From contig WJIR01000255.1 in NCBI GenBank assembly GCA_014730175.1, forward strand, positions 1 through 43,835: a DNA stretch of 43,835 nucleotides, given 5' to 3'. The position numbers and the translations under genes are program-made. Positions 1 to 10,469 of the stretch are shown piece by piece. Source of the stretch: Candidatus Zixiibacteriota bacterium. Lineage in GTDB: Bacteria; Zixibacteria; MSB-5A5; UM-FILTER-46-8. How positions within the stretch are numbered: position 1 is the first letter of the stretch; every line of letters begins with the position of its first letter. Under the pieces are notes generated by a model. It searched no databases. It was given only the letters and a program-made list of their open reading frames with translations, and was not told the origin of the DNA.

Positions 1-1529
1 ATCTTGTACTCATCGAAATTATAAACGAAATTACCCCAGATTACAATGGTATCCCCAATACCGGTGAAGAATTGCTCCCCGTGATAAACTATAACTGTAT
101 TCTCACCGTCAAGATCCTGAATAGTCCAGTTCCCATTTTCATCTGGCTCGGTTAGAATCTCCATTTCTTCATCAATTTTAACCAGAACGCCCTCGTACCA
201 TTCCGCTCTTGGAGAATCATTGGTTAAATCGGCAGCGCCTACTTCCGTGGGCAAAATTTCAGGCCCATTGCCTAAAGCTTCGTAATATTTAATATCGCCG
301 ATCTCTGTTTCGTTGAAATACTCCTGAACCAATCCTGCAATCACCAGCGTATCGCCGCGCTGAGGATTCGCATCATTGGAATTATAAATCTTTATTCCAT
401 TAAAGGTGCTGTAACTTTCATCCTGCACGAAGAAATAGTAGGAGATATGATCGGCGGTATCGGCGGTTACTACAGCCTTAACGGTCACATATTCCCCGGC
501 TAATTGTGAGCTATCATTTTCAGAGGAGATCGGTTGCTGAACGGTGGCAATACCGGTGAACCCACCGTAAAAAGTACTCACATCCGGCTCCGGCATCGGC
601 GTACCGCCTTCGCTTTCTATATCTTCGCAGGTCAAAGTATACTCGTGTCCGTTATCCTGCTGTGTAGTCGTTAATCTCACCTTCGAGTGGTCGCCATCAT
701 AAAATTCGGCATCGGTAGCTTCCAGCCCGTCGGAGAAATTATAATTGTCAGTATCCAAGCCTGTACCCGAGTCAACATTCATGTTGAATGTAACAAGTAA
801 GTGAGTTCTGTCCAATGGGAACGAAAACTTAACTGAAGGAGCGCCTCCCACAGCTACCACATCGGCTGCAAAACGTGGATTTATTTTATACTCATCGTAG
901 TTGTACCAGACTAAACCGACGATATCATAAGTTAAGCCGATTTCAATCTCCGGCGTATCATCGCCCCATCTATACATCTCATCATCGATCTTGCATGAAT
1001 CACCCGAACCATCGTATATCCAGTGGGAACCATACCCGGCGTCGCCGGTAACCGTGGCGCCTTCCACTTTTACGATTATACTCTCATACTTTTCCTGATC
1101 CAAACCGCATCCGCCGGCAAGGTCAGCGGTGGTTATCAGCAGTGTGTCGAAGGTTTTTCCGCTGGAGATAATATTATGGCTGGAGAGATTCTTAATTTCG
1201 GTCCAACCATAGTATTCATCCACCTCACATGTTATAGTCACGGAATCGCCTATCGCCGGATCCACGCTTTCATCGTAAATGTAGACTCCGTTCCAGGTGG
1301 TTGAATCCGGATTCTGGAGGAAAAAATTAGGATAATTACCCTGGTTAACTCCGGTAACAACGCCGCTGATTGTTACTTCGTCACCATAGTAGTCTGACGG
1401 GTAACAATCATCCCCGCTTCCTTGCTGCGTTGTATATTGGATTTCGTAAATTGATTCGGCATGTAGAACAGAAGCCGCTAACAAGCATATAAAGCTTGTC
1501 ATCAATGATAGTTTTAACAATCGATACAT
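1..1529 (-). CDS. Secreted OB-fold/Ig-like repeat protein, 3' end beyond the window
   Basis: An open minus-strand frame starts at ATG 1529-1527 and stays open for 509 codons to the left edge, so the C-terminus is missing. An SD-like GAGGTG lies 6 bases before the ATG. The first ~25 residues are a classical signal peptide (LLKLSLMTSFICLLAASV, then HAES), so the protein is exported. Two similar modules follow, at roughly residues 35-110 and 330-430. Each reads as an OB-fold strand pattern (DEVTISGVVTGV...FFLQNPD...WNGVYIYD...GDSVTITCEV, and GEYVTVKAVVTA...YYFFVQDE...FNGIKIYN...GDTLVIAGLV). This pattern is known from OB-folds of extracellular nucleases and adhesins. Between them is an SbsA-like Ig domain (FSFPLDRTHLLVTFNMNVD). 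A third OB-like module begins before the edge. No catalytic domain is visible. A surface or binding role is inferred. The missing end could hold a nuclease domain or a sorting tail. Confidence 0.8.
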   Translation of the reverse strand, partial: MYRLLKLSLMTSFICLLAASVLHAESIYEIQYTTQQGSGDDCYPSDYYGDEVTISGVVTGVNQGNYPNFFLQNPDSTTWNGVYIYDESVDPAIGDSVTITCEVDEYYGWTEIKNLSSHNIISSGKTFDTLLITTADLAGGCGLDQEKYESIIVKVEGATVTGDAGYGSHWIYDGSGDSCKIDDEMYRWGDDTPEIEIGLTYDIVGLVWYNYDEYKINPRFAADVVAVGGAPSVKFSFPLDRTHLLVTFNMNVDSGTGLDTDNYNFSDGLEATDAEFYDGDHSKVRLTTTQQDNGHEYTLTCEDIESEGGTPMPEPDVSTFYGGFTGIATVQQPISSENDSSQLAGEYVTVKAVVTADTADHISYYFFVQDESYSTFNGIKIYNSNDANPQRGDTLVIAGLVQEYFNETEIGDIKYYEALGNGPEILPTEVGAADLTNDSPRAEWYEGVLVKIDEEMEILTEPDENGNWTIQDLDGENTVIVYHGEQFFTGIGDTIVIWGNFVYNFDEYK

Positions 1530-1616
1530 GTTTTGCACCTCATTTATGTTTTTTCTCATTTGTTGCCCAAACCAAATTTCAATGACGAATTTAGGAACAT
1601 TTTTTAAAATATTCAA

Positions 1617-1644
1617 TTGTATTTTTAGGTTATTTTGTTAGTAT
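1617..1644 (+). promoter_or_regulatory. Possible sigma70-type promoter of the MBL lipoprotein gene
   Basis: TTGTAT (1617-1622) and TAGTAT (1639-1644) are separated by 16 bases in AT-rich DNA between two divergent genes. Transcription would start about 2-5 bases before ATG 1654, so the mRNA would be nearly leaderless. That would explain why no SD is seen. The match is moderate and AT-rich DNA gives chance hits. Confidence 0.35.
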
Positions 1645-1653
1645 TTAATTACC

Positions 1654-2862
1654 ATGAATTCTTCGCATTTTAAACATATTCGATTCGCCGGTGTCCCGAT
1701 AATTTTAGCTCTCATATTCCTATCCTGCGGACAAAAAGAACCAACCTCCAGCCAGGATTATGCACCAAGGAATATCGAAATCAGGTATAACCTGGGAAGA
1801 CCACATATTTCATGGAATACGGATGAACCAACTTACGGGTCTGTATTCTACGGAAAAATCCCTGAAGATTATGATCACTTCACTTATGAATCCTCGGGAT
1901 TAAAAGAAAATCACAGCATAAAAGTTCTCGATGCCGATTCCGGATTCACTTATTTCTTTCGGATACGCGTTCATGCCGACGATGAGATCGTTGCAATTTC
2001 CTCCGAGAAAACATTCATTCCGCAAAGCGCTCCGCACGAAGAAGTACTGGAATGGACTATGCTGAATATCTCAGAGGGCATTGCTATCGGCGACTGCCAT
2101 TTCATCGAAACCCCAAACGGTTACAGGGCTGTCATCGATTCCGGTTCGGACGACACGGTGCGGAAATTCTACGACTTTTGTACCGACCGGAACCTGCAGC
2201 AATTCAATGCCGCTATTGCCACACATCTTCATTGGGATCACTATGGCGGTTTCATAAGCGGGATACTGGACAGATACAGTTTCGATTCGCTTTTCATACC
2301 ACATAGTCATACATCCGATTATAGCTGGGCATATTCCGAAATCCTTTCCGAGGCGAACTCCAATGATATCGGATTTGGAAAAATCTATCCCAATACCGAA
2401 TTGGAATGGGACCCGCTGGTCAACATCACGGTTTTGCACAGCGGAACCATCGGCGACGGCGATGAAAACAATTCTTCTGCCGTAATCAAGTTCTCGTATG
2501 GAGAGATTGATTTCATTCTCACCGGAGATGCCGAAAATCCCGCGGAATCGGTTATCCTGGAACATTATTCCCCAGCGTTGGTTGATTGCGAAATCCTCAA
2601 GGTCGGTCATCATGGCAGACATGATGCAACTTCGGCAGAATGGTTGAATGCCACTAATCCCGAAGCGGCGCTTATTTCCGTCGATCAGAAGTCATCTTAT
2701 GACGGAAACTCCTTACCATCCGAGTCCGTAATTAGACTGCTAACCGAGCAAGGAATAGACATCTACCGGAGTGACAAAAACTATCCCAATGGTGAATCCT
2801 ATCGATATGGGCACGTCAAAGTGATCACCGACGGAGAAGTTTTCGAAATCATAATAAATTAA
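1654..2862 (+). CDS. Metallo-beta-lactamase-fold lipoprotein, ComEC/Rec2 C-terminal-like
   Basis: A 402-residue protein. The N-terminus is a lipoprotein signal peptide ending at FLSC (about residue 25), so it should be anchored on the outside of a membrane. Residues ~37-115 look like a fibronectin-III-type domain (PHISWNTDEPTYGSVFYG). From ~130 there is a metallo-beta-lactamase fold with the metal motif THLHWDH (residues 190-196), a second-metal Asp in ILTGDAEN (~292) and GHHGRHD (~319). ALISVDQ and the final strand complete the ComEC-like pattern. In ComEC this domain is thought to act as a nuclease. Free-standing relatives are hydrolases of unknown substrate. All metal ligands seem present, so an active enzyme is likely. 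The gene stands alone, divergent from the OB-fold gene. A nuclease, phosphodiesterase or lactonase activity cannot be told apart from sequence. Confidence 0.85.
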   Translation: MNSSHFKHIRFAGVPIILALIFLSCGQKEPTSSQDYAPRNIEIRYNLGRPHISWNTDEPTYGSVFYGKIPEDYDHFTYESSGLKENHSIKVLDADSGFTYFFRIRVHADDEIVAISSEKTFIPQSAPHEEVLEWTMLNISEGIAIGDCHFIETPNGYRAVIDSGSDDTVRKFYDFCTDRNLQQFNAAIATHLHWDHYGGFISGILDRYSFDSLFIPHSHTSDYSWAYSEILSEANSNDIGFGKIYPNTELEWDPLVNITVLHSGTIGDGDENNSSAVIKFSYGEIDFILTGDAENPAESVILEHYSPALVDCEILKVGHHGRHDATSAEWLNATNPEAALISVDQKSSYDGNSLPSESVIRLLTEQGIDIYRSDKNYPNGESYRYGHVKVITDGEVFEIIIN

Positions 2863-3228
2863 GTTGTCAAAGAGCTACACCATAATATAATAAATTCATG
2901 AAAATAATAAAGCTTTTTTTGCTCTCTTTCCCCCAAATTACGGTGTTCAACCCACTTAACCGGATAAACTACCCTGTATTATTCACAAATTAAATTATCG
3001 GTGGTTGAAGGTTTACCCACCTCTGGAGCGCTTGCGCCTCCGAAGTTTATTTGTAATTTTCAATTCCAATCCGTAAATGATCTGCTGTTTTTAACTCCCG
3101 AAGGATAAACATTCGGCTACCTATTTTGGGTGGCTTCCGCGGTAAAATATATCAAGAAGCCACACCTGTCCTAATCGTATTCGCTGTCGGATACGAACAC
3201 GATATTCTCAGGAATGCATTACTATTTA
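2863..3228. other. Intergenic stretch with small hairpins, no gene seen
   Basis: No credible coding frame is present. An imperfect hairpin GGAGCGC-TT-GCGCCTCC lies near 3025-3042. A short CCGAA...TTCGG hairpin at 3098-3116 resembles the GTAGCCGAAGG repeats elsewhere in the window. GGTGG/CCACC sequences near 3001-3021 could also pair. I see no tRNA or riboswitch. Confidence 0.4.
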
Positions 3229-3411
3229 TCAGCTTTCACCCCTCGAGATCAAAGAGGCTATCACCAGCCCAAGACCGATTCCGACTAAGATAGATGCGAC
3301 GAAGTAGAAGACCGATGTTTCAAGGAAAATGAATCCAACACCTACGCCGATGAGAGTGCCCCCGCCTATTGCCCATGAGCTTTTATCACTTGTGATATCA
3401 GAACTACTCAC
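3229..3411 (-). CDS. Small protein with two predicted membrane helices
   Basis: A 60-residue protein. The start is GTG at 3411, preceded by a strong SD (GGAGGAG, about 3 bases upstream), which is the best reason to call this a real gene. Residues ~13-30 (WAIGGGTLIGVGVGFIFL) and ~33-55 (VFYFVASILVGIGLGLVIAS) are Gly-rich hydrophobic helices forming a hairpin. A short polar N-terminus and the end SRGES flank them. It is probably an inner-membrane miniprotein. I do not recognise a family and assign no function. The neighbours do not form an operon with it. Confidence 0.6.
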   Translation of the reverse strand: MSSSDITSDKSSWAIGGGTLIGVGVGFIFLETSVFYFVASILVGIGLGLVIASLISRGES

Positions 3412-3523
3412 TATCTCCTCCGCATTTATTATTTAAAAGCTTATTTTCCTGTCTACATACATCATTAAATGCCGCAGCTTGACGACAAAGTTAAGTTATG
3501 TGCTATTCTAATAGCCAGACAAT

Positions 3524-3608
3524 CCCGATTAATCGGGGCAGGCTCACTAATCTTGGTAGAGCAGACATTCTTGTCTGCGAATATATGCGCGGGACATGAA
3601 TGTCCCGC
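3524..3608. repeat. Cluster of three perfect palindromes
   Basis: CCCGATTAATCGGG is a perfect palindrome at 3524-3537. GCAGACATTCTTGTCTGC at 3561-3578 has 7-bp arms. At 3589-3608 arms GCGGGACAT and ATGTCCCGC are separated by two bases. Three palindromes within 85 bases in a gap with no convincing gene look like members of a dispersed intergenic repeat family. A plus-strand 70-codon frame runs through them and is not supported as a gene. Confidence 0.7.
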
Positions 3609-3740
3609 CTCCCTGCTTTCAGTAGGGTGGAAACTTCCAAACCCATTGCTTATTCCAGTCCACGTATTTTGGCTTTGCTAAAAATATCGCTTTATAGCCG
3701 GTTTTATCATTACTCTCAAATTTTATGAAGCGCATCTGTT

Positions 3741-4715
3741 CTATGCAATATTTATTACGATTTTCCCCCGGGCATGTTTTTCTTCCATATAACGGATAGC
3801 ATCGGGAACCTGACTCAACGGGTAACTTCTGTCAATCACAGGCTTAACTTTGCCGGCGTTGATAAGCTCGGTTATGAATTCCAAATCCTTTCGGTTCGGC
3901 TGCGCGATGAACGCACCCATTTTCTTCCCATCCTTTTTTGACATCAACGGTCCCAAAAGCATCGCCTGGAACATTTGCGCCATGCTGCCGCCGGCTACCG
4001 TATAAACACCGGTGGGAGTCAGCGCCCGTTTGTACGCTGATATCGGGTGGTACCCATTGACCGCAAAGATCAGATCATACCGTTGCCCATTCTTCGTAAA
4101 GTTCTCCCTGGTGTAATCGATGACATGGTCGGCGCCGAGTGAACGGATCATATCCAGATTCCTCGTGCTGCATACAGCGGTAACTTCGGTGTCAAACGAT
4201 TTTGCTATCTGCACCGCATGGGTGCCGACTCCGCCCGATGCGCCATTTATCAGAACCTTTTGTCCTTGCCGAATCTTTCCATTGTCGCGAAGTCCCTGCA
4301 GAGCGGTAACCGCACCCAGAGGAACAGCCGCCGCTTCATCGTATGACAAACTTTCCGGCTTAAATGCCAGCGCGTTTTCGCTAACGCACACATATTCAGC
4401 GAAGCCGCCGCCACCGGTGCCCGAAGTGTCGCCGTAAACCTGATCACCCTTTTTAAATTTTTTCACGTTTTTTCCAAGCGCTTCAACTTCCCCCGCTATG
4501 TCAACTCCAAGGATCCGGTTTTTCGGTTTCAGCAATCCCCCTCCTGCAAATCGAACTATAAACGGTTTCGCTCGAAGCATACGCCAGTCATAAGCATTAA
4601 GAGAGGCGGCATGGATTTTGACGAGTACTTCGTTTTCCTTTGGAATGGGATTTTCGATTTCCTCGTATCGAAGAACATCCGGGGAGCCGTATTTTGAATA
4701 AGTTATCGCTTTCAT
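3741..4715 (-). CDS. Zinc-independent MDR oxidoreductase, quinone oxidoreductase-like
   Basis: A 324-residue medium-chain dehydrogenase/reductase of normal length for NAD(P)H:quinone oxidoreductase-like proteins. The start ATG at 4715 has AGGAAG 5 bases upstream. The N-terminal GroES-like domain carries ILGVDIAGEVEALGKNV and GDQVYGDTSGTG. It lacks the Cys/His ligands of the catalytic zinc in alcohol dehydrogenases. The Rossmann fold follows with INGASGGVGTHAVQIAK (NADPH-binding loop) and GADHVIDYT. The C-terminus ARGKIVINIA is typical. It probably reduces quinones or enone-type electrophiles with NADPH in the cytoplasm. It lies 57 bases after the C_GCAxxG gene on the same strand and may be co-transcribed. 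The substrate is not predictable. Confidence 0.9.
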   Translation of the reverse strand: MKAITYSKYGSPDVLRYEEIENPIPKENEVLVKIHAASLNAYDWRMLRAKPFIVRFAGGGLLKPKNRILGVDIAGEVEALGKNVKKFKKGDQVYGDTSGTGGGGFAEYVCVSENALAFKPESLSYDEAAAVPLGAVTALQGLRDNGKIRQGQKVLINGASGGVGTHAVQIAKSFDTEVTAVCSTRNLDMIRSLGADHVIDYTRENFTKNGQRYDLIFAVNGYHPISAYKRALTPTGVYTVAGGSMAQMFQAMLLGPLMSKKDGKKMGAFIAQPNRKDLEFITELINAGKVKPVIDRSYPLSQVPDAIRYMEEKHARGKIVINIA

Positions 4716-4772
4716 TTGTCTTCCTGCTATTCCTAAAATAGTTGAACCTGTTGAGCCCCAGGTGGATCTGAC

Positions 4773-5609
4773 TTACGACTTAGTTCGGACGAGTGTTTCT
4801 ATCAACTCCCTGCAACCGCCATTCCCGATAAACTCCGAATGATCGGCTATTGTTTCAAAACGTTTTCCACACACTGCTTGACAGAGAACTTCATAATCAG
4901 TTGTTTCATAAAATGTTTCCAGTGTTTTCATTGCTGCGGGGTTGGTATATCCGGACTTGCCGCCATTTTCCCTACGCCAGGAGAGGCTGTTCAACCATAT
5001 AGCAGCGGCTAACGCGCCGCAGGCATTGCCGCTCAAGCCAAGACCGCCGGCGAATCCGGCAACGCTAATCCTCTCCTCGTCACTTGCTCCCATCTTCCGG
5101 GCAACTTCCGAAGCGCAGCTTAGAGATTGTGCAGGTATACCACTCGAACAGGCCGATAATCCCTCATGCGCGGCACGGATTGCTTCCGGAGCCCATTTTT
5201 GGGCGAGGTTAAAGCAGGCTAAAAACCTCCCTGTGATAAAATATTTGGCTATACTGAGTTTGCTTGACCAGGTGCAATCAGTGATATCCATGCAATCGGC
5301 GCTATTAGTTCGGTTTACAAACGATTCCATCAGGTGTTGGGTAGCGATGATGGCGGCTGCGGTAGCTTGATTGCGATCCGAATATCTTCGATGCGACTCC
5401 GCCCCCACTGCCAGCGAAGTTCCCCATAACATCCCGCATTGATAGCCCTTCTGAATTATGCCCCCCGCCAACGGGTCTGCAGCTTTTTCTTCGTTTTCTT
5501 TCAGATGCCCGAATTCGCGGTTCAATATAAAGAAGAAGGTGCGGGAGCAGGAACCCATCTTCCTGAATAGCTTCCTGGCATCATCTGGATATGTATCTTG
5601 CTTGTTCAT
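4773..5609 (-). CDS. C_GCAxxG_C_C family putative redox protein
   Basis: A 278-residue, Cys-rich protein with the spaced-Cys pattern of the C_GCAxxG_C_C family: YQCGMLWG near residue 57, paired CMDITDC near 106-112, LSACSSGIP and LSCASEV in the middle, and GNACGALAAAIW near 195. AGFAGGLGLSGNACG is the most diagnostic stretch. The family is putatively redox-active or metal-binding and its biochemical role is not established. AGGAGG lies about 11 bases before ATG 5609. The gene starts 78 bases after gyrB on the same strand. It may share transcripts with gyrB, but the link is probably positional. At 278 residues it is longer than the ~130-150-residue minimal family members. Confidence 0.75.
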   Translation of the reverse strand: MNKQDTYPDDARKLFRKMGSCSRTFFFILNREFGHLKENEEKAADPLAGGIIQKGYQCGMLWGTSLAVGAESHRRYSDRNQATAAAIIATQHLMESFVNRTNSADCMDITDCTWSSKLSIAKYFITGRFLACFNLAQKWAPEAIRAAHEGLSACSSGIPAQSLSCASEVARKMGASDEERISVAGFAGGLGLSGNACGALAAAIWLNSLSWRRENGGKSGYTNPAAMKTLETFYETTDYEVLCQAVCGKRFETIADHSEFIGNGGCRELIETLVRTKS

Positions 5610-5687
5610 TTTATAGTGATACCTCCTGAGAAACTGCCAAGAACTGCGGCGCTGCCGCTTAATGTTTAATGGCGGATTTGGGCTGCT

Positions 5688-7646
<1,959 letters not shown>

Positions 7647-7654
7647 TCACTTTC

Positions 7655-7969
7655 TTAGCGAAAAATTATATCCTCTACGCCACTGTCGGGAACCTCGCTA
7701 CGGAGTTTCTCCAGCAGGTCCGGCTTTAAAAAGGTTAATTCATTCCTCAGTATGGGTGAATCGACGATAACCAGCAGTCGCCGTTCATGCACTTTAACCG
7801 CTCTGGTATGCCTGGCTAATTTCTCGCCTGCTATTTCCTCCCATTTAATTACCGCTTGTTGTTCATTTAGCTTGCGAGTAAGTCCGGTTCTTTTTAACTG
7901 CTCACTGAGAATCTCACCGAGCTTAAAAAAACCTTTTCCCGGCTTTTTGTTGTTTTTTTCACCCGTCAA
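7655..7969 (-). CDS. DUF721 / DciA-like protein
   Basis: A 104-residue DUF721 protein. The core is KWEEIAGEKLARHTRAVKV..RRLLVIVDSPILRNELTFLKPDLLEKL. This matches the family of DciA, the helicase loader/operator used by bacteria that lack DnaC or DnaI. The KH-like fold with W-x3-AG and the late strand-helix are visible. The first ~25 residues are Lys-rich and probably flexible. The only in-frame start I find is TTG at 7969, with a weak GAGAA upstream, so the start is less certain. It is first in the block with gyrB, a known arrangement in many bacteria, and divergent from ruvA. Replicative-helicase loading is inferred from family. Confidence 0.85.
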   Translation of the reverse strand: MTGEKNNKKPGKGFFKLGEILSEQLKRTGLTRKLNEQQAVIKWEEIAGEKLARHTRAVKVHERRLLVIVDSPILRNELTFLKPDLLEKLRSEVPDSGVEDIIFR

Positions 7970-8084
7970 TTTTCGGTTATTCTCATTTATATACAGTCTT
8001 AAAATATAGCATAAATCATACTATTTTGCAAATACTATTATCAAATATTCCATATATCTATCCGGTAAGGATAATTCCCTTTGC

Positions 8085-8113
8085 TTGCGAAGAACTTAGC
8101 GATATGTTATACT
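8085..8113 (+). promoter_or_regulatory. Sigma70-type promoter for ruvA-ruvB-queH
   Basis: TTGCGA at 8085-8090 and TATACT at 8108-8113 are separated by exactly 17 bases in the gap between the divergent DUF721 and ruvA genes. The predicted start of transcription near 8120 leaves a ~65-base leader before ATG 8185. This is one of the best promoter matches I saw in the window. Confidence 0.55.
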
Positions 8114-8184
8114 ATATAAAAGCGATAATATGCTTTGATTTTTGATTAACGATAGAAACCGGTCATCAACTTGCTGGTTAGGCA

Positions 8185-8835
8185 ATGATAACAAGAATTG
8201 ACGGAACAATAGAAAAATTCACCGATAACTCGGTAATCCTCAAAGTATTTCCCGGGGTCTTCTGGAATGTATTCGTACCGTCGGGAGTGCTCAAACGACT
8301 GAAATCATCTCATCTCAACGGCTCCGAGCTGACAATGCATACCCTGGAATATATAGAATCACCCTCCGGTGGTGGGAACGCATTTCCACATCTTATCGGT
8401 TTTACCGATGAGAATGACCGGGAGTTTTTTCAGCTTTTCACCACGGTTGATGGAGTTGGATTCAAGAAGGCTCTAAAGGCGCTTACAAAACCTGTCAAGG
8501 ATGTCGCCAACGCCATAGAAACAGGAGACACCGCCGCCATTAGACAGATGCCGGGAATGGGAGGACGAACAGCGGAGAAAGTGGTTGCGGCTCTTCATGG
8601 AAAGGTAACCAAATTCGCACTGCTCAAAGAAAGCCAGCCGCTGGTGGCTGAAAAGGCAAAGCCGGATATTACTACTCTGGAGAAGGATGCTATCGCTATT
8701 CTAAGGCAGTTAGGTTATTCCGAACGTGAAGCCGGCGGAATGATAGAAAAGATAATGGTCGATAGCCCTAAGGCGAAGTCTCCGGAGGAGCTTATTAGTC
8801 TCATCTTTAAGAAGGGGATAAATAAGGCGGAATAA
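8185..8835 (+). CDS. ruvA: Holliday junction branch migration protein RuvA
   Basis: A 216-residue RuvA, the junction-binding tetramer that loads RuvB on Holliday junctions. The N-terminal OB domain (MITRIDGTIEKF...VILKV..VFWNVFVP) has the family start pattern. The first helix-hairpin-helix is VDGVGFKKALKAL (~residues 92-104) and the second is MPGMGGRTAEKVVAAL (~117-132). The C-terminal domain that touches RuvB is EKDAIAILRQLGYSEREAGGMI. The N-terminal third is more divergent than usual (PSGVLKRL rather than VPxSTxxxL). ruvC is not adjacent. The gene ends 1 base before ruvB, so translation is likely coupled. Confidence 0.95.
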   Translation: MITRIDGTIEKFTDNSVILKVFPGVFWNVFVPSGVLKRLKSSHLNGSELTMHTLEYIESPSGGGNAFPHLIGFTDENDREFFQLFTTVDGVGFKKALKALTKPVKDVANAIETGDTAAIRQMPGMGGRTAEKVVAALHGKVTKFALLKESQPLVAEKAKPDITTLEKDAIAILRQLGYSEREAGGMIEKIMVDSPKAKSPEELISLIFKKGINKAE

Positions 8836-8836
8836 T

Positions 8837-9862
8837 ATGGCTCGTGAAAGATTGGTGACGCCAAAACCTACCACACCTGAAGACGAAAATCTCTCCTGGG
8901 CGCTCAGACCCCGCAAGCTTTCGGATTATATTGGTCAGGGTAAGCTGGTGGAGAAACTGAAGCTTTCCATTACAGCAGCTAAAAAACGCAAAGAGTCATT
9001 GGAGCATGCCCTGTTCCACGGTCCAGCAGGCTTGGGGAAAACAACTCTGGCGCACATTATCGCCAATGAGATGGGCACCAAGCTGGTTACCACCACCGGA
9101 CCGAGTTTAACCAAGCCGGGCGACCTGATGGGCATCCTCACCAATCTTAAAACCGGTGATGTGCTGTTTATCGATGAGGTTCATCGTATGAACGCCGCTG
9201 TGGAGGAATTCCTCTATCCCGCCATAGAGGATTTCGCCGTCGATTTTCTGGTCGATTCAGGTCCTCACTCCCGCTTGATAAAATTTAAATTAGAGAAATT
9301 TACGCTGGTAGGCGCGACAACTCGTGCCGGTTTACTCTCCGCTCCCTTGCGCGACAGGTTCGGCATGACGTTTCATCTCGATTTTTATCCGCCGGGGGAA
9401 CTCGCCAACATCGTTTTGCGCTCCTCCAAACTCCTGAATGTGGCTATTGATTCGGCAGGCGCGATGGAGATCGCCAAACGAAGCCGCGGCACTCCGAGAA
9501 TTGCCAACAGGCTGCTCCGAAGGGTGCGCGACTATTGTGAGGTTAAAGCCGATGGCGATATCAACCAAACTCTGGCGGTCGAAGCGTTAAAACTCGAAGG
9601 CGTGGATGAAATTGGCCTGGATGATATGGATAAGGCTTATCTTAAGATTATCATCAAGAATTACGTCGGCGGCCCGGTGGGAATCGAAGCGATTGCAGCT
9701 ACATTAAATGAAGAATCAGACACTCTGCAGGACGTGGTGGAACCGTATCTACTTAAGATAGGCTTTCTCCGGAGAACCCGGAAGGGGAGGATGGTTTCCA
9801 ATATCGGTTATCAGCACCTGGGATATGCACTACCTGAAAGAAGGCAACAGGATCTGTTTTGA
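8837..9862 (+). CDS. ruvB: Holliday junction branch migration helicase RuvB
   Basis: A 341-residue AAA+ motor that drives branch migration with RuvA. The N-terminus has LRPRKLSDYIGQ, the RuvB signature. Walker A is HGPAGLGKTT (~61-70) and Walker B is LFIDEVHRM. Sensor 1 is LVGATTRAGLLSAPLRDRFG with the arginine-finger region. Sensor 2 is RGTPRIANRLLRRVRD. The winged helix ends RTRKGRMVSNIGYQHLG. Length and motifs are complete. The stop overlaps the TTG start of queH by 4 bases. Confidence 0.98.
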   Translation: MARERLVTPKPTTPEDENLSWALRPRKLSDYIGQGKLVEKLKLSITAAKKRKESLEHALFHGPAGLGKTTLAHIIANEMGTKLVTTTGPSLTKPGDLMGILTNLKTGDVLFIDEVHRMNAAVEEFLYPAIEDFAVDFLVDSGPHSRLIKFKLEKFTLVGATTRAGLLSAPLRDRFGMTFHLDFYPPGELANIVLRSSKLLNVAIDSAGAMEIAKRSRGTPRIANRLLRRVRDYCEVKADGDINQTLAVEALKLEGVDEIGLDDMDKAYLKIIIKNYVGGPVGIEAIAATLNEESDTLQDVVEPYLLKIGFLRRTRKGRMVSNIGYQHLGYALPERRQQDLF

Positions 9863-10428
9863 ACAAAGATATCGTCATTCACATTTGCTGCGCCGCCTGC
9901 GCAGTTTATCCGGTGGAAAAATTGGTAAAGGACGGCTACTCCGTAACCGGATTTTGGTACAACCCAAACATCCATCCCTATGTGGAATATACAAAACGAT
10001 TGCAATCTTTAAAGCACTATTCGGAATTAATCGATTTGGACACGGTTTATGACGAGAGTTACGATCTTGACGAATTCTTACGCCAGGTTTCCTCAAACCC
10101 ATCGGTACCGGAACGCTGTTACCATTGCTACCGAATGCGATTGCAGCGAACCGCTGAGTTCACCAAACAGGAAGGATTGGAGCTTTTTACATCGACGCTT
10201 TCAGTATCGCCTTACCAAAATCATAACCTACTGATTGCAGTTGCGAATGAAGCGGCGAAAAGGGTCGGCGTTAAGTTTAAATATATCGATTTTCGCGAAG
10301 GTTACCGGCAGGGACATAACAAAGCCCGCGAACTGGGGCTATATATGCAGAAATATTGCGGCTGCATATACTCCGAGCGGGATAGATTCATCGACATGAA
10401 ACCGGAGAATATAGTAAAGAAATTCTAA
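9859..10428 (+). CDS. queH: Epoxyqueuosine reductase QueH
   Basis: A 189-residue member of the DUF208/QueH family, the non-B12 enzyme that reduces epoxyqueuosine to queuosine in tRNA. The N-terminus VIHICCAACAVYP carries the CC-x2-C cluster motif (usually CCAPC, here CCAAC). GFWYNPNIHPYVEYTKR and the PERCYHCYRMRL pair follow, then FTSTLSVSPYQNH and the C-terminal KYCGCIYSERDR. All expected cysteines for the Fe-S/metal site appear present. The start is TTG, overlapping the ruvB stop, so the gene is translationally coupled. Linkage of queuosine genes with ruvAB is common. queC lies about 26 kb away in the same window. Confidence 0.93.
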   Translation: MNKDIVIHICCAACAVYPVEKLVKDGYSVTGFWYNPNIHPYVEYTKRLQSLKHYSELIDLDTVYDESYDLDEFLRQVSSNPSVPERCYHCYRMRLQRTAEFTKQEGLELFTSTLSVSPYQNHNLLIAVANEAAKRVGVKFKYIDFREGYRQGHNKARELGLYMQKYCGCIYSERDRFIDMKPENIVKKF

Positions 10429-10469
10429 TTTCCTGAATTGATTCCCCATTGGCTTCAACTGCTACCTCA

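Noticed and set aside
1023-1304. Plus-strand frame of 93 codons
   Set aside because: It lies opposite the secreted OB-fold gene, which has signal peptide, SD and domain logic. It has no SD and no recognisable family.
2071-2622. Minus-strand frame of 183 codons
   Set aside because: It is a shadow of the metallo-beta-lactamase gene, whose metal motifs are encoded on the other strand.
2863-3228. tRNA or small RNA gene
   Set aside because: Some hairpins are present, but no cloverleaf with TTCRA and anticodon arm can be drawn.
3469-3681. Plus-strand frame of 70 codons
   Set aside because: It runs through three perfect palindromes, which explain its odd amino-acid content. No SD stands before it.
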